A stretch of 64,000 bases of DNA from Clostridium thermobutyricum. GTDB lineage: Bacteria; Bacillota; Clostridia; Ch29. The notes under the pieces were generated by a model. The model saw only the letters and a program-made list of their open reading frames with translations, was not told the origin of the DNA and ran no database searches. The stretch's first letter is position 1. Each line of letters begins with the position of its first letter. Below are positions 59,537 to 64,000 of the stretch, piece by piece. The position numbers and the translations under genes were made by a program. The stretch spans positions 1 through 64,000 of the forward strand of contig JAENYX010000004.1 of assembly GCA_016841565.1 (NCBI GenBank), written 5' to 3'.

Positions 59537-61291
59537 ATGTTACAGGATATATTAAATGAATTCTTAAATCACGGTGAGCGGTATCCCGAGTTTGATGTTG
59601 ATACAATGGTTTTGGAGCATTATCAATTAAGGCCCGGACTGTACCTGCGTATTAGTCAGGATAATAGCATTGATGAACTCTATGTGACCAAGAAATCTGA
59701 ATTATCCGAAAACGATTCGCTGGTCGAATGGTTTAAGCAAATGGATTTTTTTAGTGCACTTATCAGTGTGGATAAAGCTATTGTTTGCGGTAAAGGAGGC
59801 AAAAAAATACTAAGTAATAATATATTTACGTTGTTTTCTAAATATGCAATTCTTATTGGTGAGGATGGAATTAATCTACAGTACTATAAATACATTGATC
59901 GTCATTTTAATGCCTTTTTGTCAAATAATGATAAAAGGAGTATTGAAATACTAACCTCAGCAGGCTACGAACTACTTAATGAGCAAGTCGTCCAAGCAAA
60001 TAAAGAACGTCTTTTAGCTTCGTTAGAAGTGGTTGTGAAGCATATTAATCAATACAATATTAAGGATGACGATTATATTAAGCTCTTCTTGGACGTTGAT
60101 AAAGAGGCTTACGCCTACGAGAGTGGTCGCTATATGCTACCTAAGATATTTAACAATAATAGTTATAATATATCAGTCGATGGAAAAGTGCTGGGGCTAT
60201 CCAACGCCAACATGGGCATGAATGCAAAGAAACCTTATCTGGAACACAAAACTGCTGAATTTGAGGTGCCTTACCGCATCACAACCGAGCAAGCGGTCTT
60301 CCTGCATAAGCTGTTTTTGTGGCTGAATGGACAGACAAGGGAGGGCAAGCCTCTCTATGCCGGCTATATCCCCGTATGGGAGCATTCGCCGGGGCTATTC
60401 TCTGTTGCGAACGAGGTAGGCGTGCGAAAGCCGGCAAGCTATTTGCATCTTAACAGAGGTATAGGCGTTACGATCGATGATTATGATTTCCTGCCCAGTT
60501 TCAATGACAGAATGAACAGGCCTATCATATTTGAAAATTATCTGGACGCACCGAACTATCAAGGTGGAAAACTTGATAGGCTAAGTGCTGCTGAGGCACA
60601 CATCAATAAAAACCTATATGCTTATCAGCTCGTTCGTAATTACGATGTTGAGCGTGTTAAAGTAACCGGCAAGCTGTCACGGGGACTTGCCGACCAGATC
60701 ATGCTGTCAAGGGATGCTATGCGGGCTTGGTTTCGCAAAGGAGATATTCTGCCCATCAAAAGCTGCATTGACAAGGTAACCATGGGGGTACTTCTTGCAC
60801 GACTGCAAGATATGGAATATATTCCTGCGCTTGCCTACGCGCTTAACGTCAGATTTTCGTTGCTAAAGTATTTTAATGAGGAGGGAAAGGATATGGGTTA
60901 TGCTATAGAAAACGCTTATGAGGAATTAAAAGACAAAGTGCTGGATACTAAGAAAACTGCTTCCTGCCAGAGTGCTATGGAGTTCTACCTGGCAGTGGGT
61001 CAGCTACTGTACTATTATTTCAGCTTGAGTCAGGCTCAAATCCTGCATTACGATGTACTATTGCGGGGTATTACAGTTGCAAAGGATTTAGAGGACATCA
61101 AAAAGGAATATCTAAAGTATTTCAATAAATATGCATACGCCATTGACTATAACAATCCTCGCTATAATAATATGCTGAGCGTTGCTTCCTCTTATACCCC
61201 GGAAAAAGAGGAGCCAATTGACCTTGATGCATTGCTTTACGGTTTCGCGTCGAAAAACATCATTTACTATAAAAATAAGGAGGATTCCTAA
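59537..61291 (+). CDS. cas8b: CRISPR-associated large subunit Cas8b (type I-B)
   Basis: The 584-residue protein stands between cas6 and cas7 where the Cascade large subunit belongs. Its sequence is diverged, but the length and the AEFEVPYRITTEQAVFLHKL region fit Cas8b-type proteins. The subunit is expected to recognise the PAM and bind the crRNA 5' handle. I call it by position and general pattern; no zinc finger is seen. ATG 59537 follows GGAGGTG; the longer frame overlaps cas6. Confidence 0.78.
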   Translation: MLQDILNEFLNHGERYPEFDVDTMVLEHYQLRPGLYLRISQDNSIDELYVTKKSELSENDSLVEWFKQMDFFSALISVDKAIVCGKGGKKILSNNIFTLFSKYAILIGEDGINLQYYKYIDRHFNAFLSNNDKRSIEILTSAGYELLNEQVVQANKERLLASLEVVVKHINQYNIKDDDYIKLFLDVDKEAYAYESGRYMLPKIFNNNSYNISVDGKVLGLSNANMGMNAKKPYLEHKTAEFEVPYRITTEQAVFLHKLFLWLNGQTREGKPLYAGYIPVWEHSPGLFSVANEVGVRKPASYLHLNRGIGVTIDDYDFLPSFNDRMNRPIIFENYLDAPNYQGGKLDRLSAAEAHINKNLYAYQLVRNYDVERVKVTGKLSRGLADQIMLSRDAMRAWFRKGDILPIKSCIDKVTMGVLLARLQDMEYIPALAYALNVRFSLLKYFNEEGKDMGYAIENAYEELKDKVLDTKKTASCQSAMEFYLAVGQLLYYYFSLSQAQILHYDVLLRGITVAKDLEDIKKEYLKYFNKYAYAIDYNNPRYNNMLSVASSYTPEKEEPIDLDALLYGFASKNIIYYKNKEDS

Positions 61292-61292
61292 A

Positions 61293-62216
61293 ATGAAGAA
61301 GACCAATCGAGTATATGGTATTATTGGTGTTGCTGCCTATATGGCCAACTTCAATGCCGACTTATCGGGCTATCCAAAGACGACTACTAATAATGATATC
61401 TTTGGGAGCGATAAAGCACTAAAATATCCCATGAAACGCATGTGGTTATTGCAAGGAGAACCGGTACTCTATATTAAAAGCATGAAGAGCGGCAAGGGCA
61501 GTGAGAAAATGCAGCCAAGGGATTTAAACGAAAGGTATACCCATCTTTTCGGTGCTTTGGATGAAAAAACTTCCTCAAACGAGGTTTTAGGCAAACTGTT
61601 TTCGGCTATTGACGTTATGAATTTTGGTGCCACTTTTGCAGAAAAGAAACAAAATATCAGTATTACGGGAGCGGTACAAATAAATCAGGGTTTCAACCGT
61701 TTTCAGAACACAAATGTATTGTCACAGGATATTCTATCGCCTTTCCGCAATTCTAATGAAAAGAGCGAGGAAAAACTTGCATCTTCTATGGGGACTAAGA
61801 TAGTAACGGATGAGGCGCATTATGTATATTCCTTCTCAGTCAACCCTGCAAGCTATGAAGATTTCATTGAGTTGACTGATGATTTTGAAGGCTATACAGT
61901 CGAAGCTTATGAGAAATTCAAATGGGCTGCAAGGGTTGCCACTACTGCCTTCAATACCAACTCCAAAAGTGGTTGCGAGAATGAACTTTCGCTTTTTATT
62001 GAACTAAAGGAAGATAGCAAGCTTTTCTTAGCAAATCTGGATAGGTATGTCAAGGTGGAAAAGAAAGGTGAGCGCGTCTTGTATGACCTTACCAAGCTGG
62101 CAGGGATTCTCGCATCGCACCAAAGAGAGATAAAGTCGGTTGAACTCTATGCAAATCCTGCGACTGTTGAAGTAGAACACGCATCGCTTCCCTGCACCGT
62201 CCAATCCATTTATTAA
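61293..62216 (+). CDS. cas7: CRISPR-associated backbone protein Cas7 (type I-B)
   Basis: Cas7 multimers form the Cascade backbone along the crRNA. The 307-residue protein begins VYGIIGVAAYMANFNADLSG and has NFGATFAEKKQNISITGAVQ, INQGFNRFQNTNV and DEAHYVYSFSVNPASY, typical of the Cas7/Csh2 RAMP. ATG 61293 lies two bases after the cas8b stop with AAGGAGG before it. Length is normal. Confidence 0.9.
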   Translation: MKKTNRVYGIIGVAAYMANFNADLSGYPKTTTNNDIFGSDKALKYPMKRMWLLQGEPVLYIKSMKSGKGSEKMQPRDLNERYTHLFGALDEKTSSNEVLGKLFSAIDVMNFGATFAEKKQNISITGAVQINQGFNRFQNTNVLSQDILSPFRNSNEKSEEKLASSMGTKIVTDEAHYVYSFSVNPASYEDFIELTDDFEGYTVEAYEKFKWAARVATTAFNTNSKSGCENELSLFIELKEDSKLFLANLDRYVKVEKKGERVLYDLTKLAGILASHQREIKSVELYANPATVEVEHASLPCTVQSIY

Positions 62217-62228
62217 GGGGTGTTTCAT

Positions 62229-62969
62229 ATGAAAAGCTTGCGTTTCACGCTTTCCGGGTCAGCGGCGTGCTTTAGGCAGCCTGATGTAAATGCAAAGGTA
62301 TATTTCACATATAACAACATCCACAGAGTAGCCTTACTGGGGCTGCTAGGGGCGGTGCTTGGCCTGAGCGGTTACCGCAACAAAAAGCTCCATGGCGATG
62401 GGGAACGTGAATATCCTGAATTTTATGAGGTACTATCCGCAATGCTGGTATCGGTTGTTCCGAATGGTAAAAACGGCTACTTTGCAAAAAAACTGCAATA
62501 CTTCAACAATAGCGTGGGTTATGCATCCAAAGAGGAGGGTGGAAATCTGCAGGTTCGGGAGCAATGGCTGGAGAACCCCAGTTGGACGGTATTTCTTGCG
62601 CAACATAAGCTGAGCGATGCTGTTTGGAACAAGCTTCGCGATTATTTGCAGTATAGCAAATGTACCTATATGCCTTACCTTGGCCGCAATGATTTTCCTG
62701 CACAGATTGACAATGTAGAAATAGTTGACCTTTTTCCCTCACGGCAACAACATATACATTCCTTATTCTTGTACAACGGTGATCTCAAGGCTCTGGACAG
62801 TGGCAGCCCCTCACAATACCTGTTTGTTGAGACAGCGCCTATAGCGTTGGTGTCTAAGCATAATTTTTATGAATTCGGACGATATATCTTTACCAATTGC
62901 AGTGTTTCCGAGGATGCATTACCTCCCCAGCTCTATAGCGATGGCGAACGGCAATACAGCTTTTATTAA
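62229..62969 (+). CDS. cas5: CRISPR-associated protein Cas5 (type I-B)
   Basis: Cas5 caps the 5' handle end of Cascade. The 246-residue protein begins MKSLRFTLSGSAACFRQPDV and shows TYNNIHRVALLGLLGAVLGL, close to the Cas5 N-terminal fold. ATG 62229 has AAGGGGTG nearby; the GTG at 62220 overlaps that site. It follows cas7 by 12 bases. Confidence 0.88.
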   Translation: MKSLRFTLSGSAACFRQPDVNAKVYFTYNNIHRVALLGLLGAVLGLSGYRNKKLHGDGEREYPEFYEVLSAMLVSVVPNGKNGYFAKKLQYFNNSVGYASKEEGGNLQVREQWLENPSWTVFLAQHKLSDAVWNKLRDYLQYSKCTYMPYLGRNDFPAQIDNVEIVDLFPSRQQHIHSLFLYNGDLKALDSGSPSQYLFVETAPIALVSKHNFYEFGRYIFTNCSVSEDALPPQLYSDGERQYSFY

Positions 62970-63026
62970 ACTAAGCAGGAAGAGAGCCGGAAATGGCTTT
63001 CTTTCTGCTATAACAAGGAGGTTCTG

Positions 63027-64000
63027 CAATGGAAATGCTTATCATGCCGGAACAGATGCGCGATGAGCGTTATTTCGCTCATACTAGGGAGATAAATGGG
63101 AGGAAAGAAAAAGAGTCTCTGCTGGCGCATTCCGAGTTGGCTCTTCATTATTATGAACGGTACTGTGAGAAAAAAGGAATTGATAAAATCGTTAAAGAGC
63201 TTATAAAAACATGCGGTTTTGATGGGGGAGGGGCAGAAACAGTTTACCTTCTGTTTGTTTATGCGATTTATATGCATGACGCAGGGAAAATTAATCCGAG
63301 ATACCAATACGATGTATTGGGTAATAATATATTCCGAAGTATGCGGGAACAGGCAACAGATTCCAACCATGCCCTTGCCTCGGCTTATTTGTACATTGCC
63401 CATATGCATCAAATTTTTTCAGAAAAACAAATGTCTACGCTTAAGAAGTGCATTGCTGCATTTGCATATTGCATTAGCAAGCATCATGGTAAGCTCGACA
63501 ATGGAAGAGAGTTTGATAAGTTGGAGGGGTTTGATGAAAAGTATTGCAATAGCCGGTTAGATAATAGTATTTTTACAGATATTCGTTATTATATGCAGCA
63601 GCATAATGATATTACCAATTCCTTTGCTTTCTATATCCTGTGCAGGCTGCTGTATGCGCTTATTGTGGGTTGTGATTATTGTGCTACGCAAGAATACATG
63701 ACAGGCTGCGCAATGGAGCCTTCCATCATAGAAAACGGAGGCAAAGAGCTGGAGCAGGGCTATTATGACAGCGAGATTTACAAAGCTATCCAAAAGTATC
63801 AACGGAACCCTGATGAATTTTACGGGAAGCCTATCAATTCTTTGCGCAACCAACTGTTTTTGGAGAGTGAGCAAAACATTATTGCAAATCCGGATGCGCA
63901 TATATACTACCTAGAAGCGCCAACAGGAGCCGGCAAAACCAACATGGCCATTAATCTAACTTTATGTGCCTTGCAAATGGACAGTCGCATCAATAATATT
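63027..64000 (+). CDS. cas3: CRISPR-associated helicase-nuclease Cas3 (partial at window edge)
   Basis: The frame opens at ATG 63027 behind AAGGAGG and stays open to the window end (324 codons). The HD nuclease part is visible: LLAHSELALHYYERYC, the His-Asp in AIYMHDAGKINPRYQ, SNHALASAYLYIAHMH and SKHHGKL. At the right edge the helicase begins with Walker A EAPTGAGKTNMAIN. Cas3 degrades the target DNA unwound by Cascade. cas4, cas1 and cas2 and the repeat array are presumably beyond the window. Confidence 0.9.

Overview
The window looks like a chromosomal segment of an anaerobic Firmicute of the class Clostridia. The tig-clpP-clpX-lonB-lon-engB order is the Gram-positive one, Shine-Dalgarno sites are strong and purine-rich, GTG and TTG starts are common, and there is a tungsten-type aldehyde:ferredoxin oxidoreductase with several clostridial ferredoxins. 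I cannot name a genus from sequence alone; a Peptococcaceae-like clostridium would fit.

Layout. 1-4.6 kb is a mobile-element graveyard: the tail of an Ltp-type lipoprotein, a truncated IS256-family transposase, and a second IS256-family element split by a complete IS21-family element (istA/istB, 5-bp target duplication CCACA). 4.8-7.3 kb is a strikingly AT-rich three-gene minus-strand operon: a response-regulator-like protein, a cytosolic histidine-kinase-like ATPase and a Panacea (SocA-like antitoxin) protein. A tyrosine-recombinase remnant lies beside it. This is my best candidate for an undescribed system. 8-10.4 kb holds a ferritin-like DUF2383 protein, L-serine dehydratase and tRNA-Leu. 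10.5-14.3 kb is an aromatic amino-acid operon (DAHP synthase, prephenate dehydrogenase, EPSP synthase) preceded by a promoter, a tiny tyrosine-rich ORF and an intrinsic terminator, an arrangement that suggests tyrosine-codon attenuation. 14.3-18.6 kb (minus) is a partial Tad/Flp pilus set with a DegS/DegU-like two-component pair. 19-28 kb holds a DUF1540 protein, tRNA-Gly and the protein-quality-control block. 28-32.4 kb has a DMT transporter, a patatin, an ABC exporter and a CGGC protein.

32.4-41 kb is a sigma-54-controlled catabolic island: an enhancer-binding regulator, a divergent -24/-12 promoter, an opine-dehydrogenase-like protein, a fused TRAP permease with its TAXI binding protein, an MmgE/PrpD protein and an aconitase-X remnant. 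41.7-56.9 kb is one long IclR-headed run: KDPG/KDG aldolase, KDG kinase, aminotransferase, flavin reductase, DUF917 protein, a ribose-type ABC importer, a W-dependent AOR with two ferredoxins, an iron-sulfur flavoprotein, a MoaD-like protein and an FAD oxidoreductase, and an HpcH/HpaI aldolase. The set suggests uptake of a sugar acid or related compound, aldol cleavage to pyruvate plus an aldehyde, and ferredoxin-linked oxidation of the aldehyde. Two matching 17-bp palindromes, before the IclR gene and before the aldolase, look like its operators.

57.4-64 kb starts a type I-B CRISPR-Cas operon (WYL regulator, cas6, cas8b, cas7, cas5, cas3 cut by the window edge). No CRISPR array is inside the window. 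Functional calls come from motif recognition by eye; no database search was possible.
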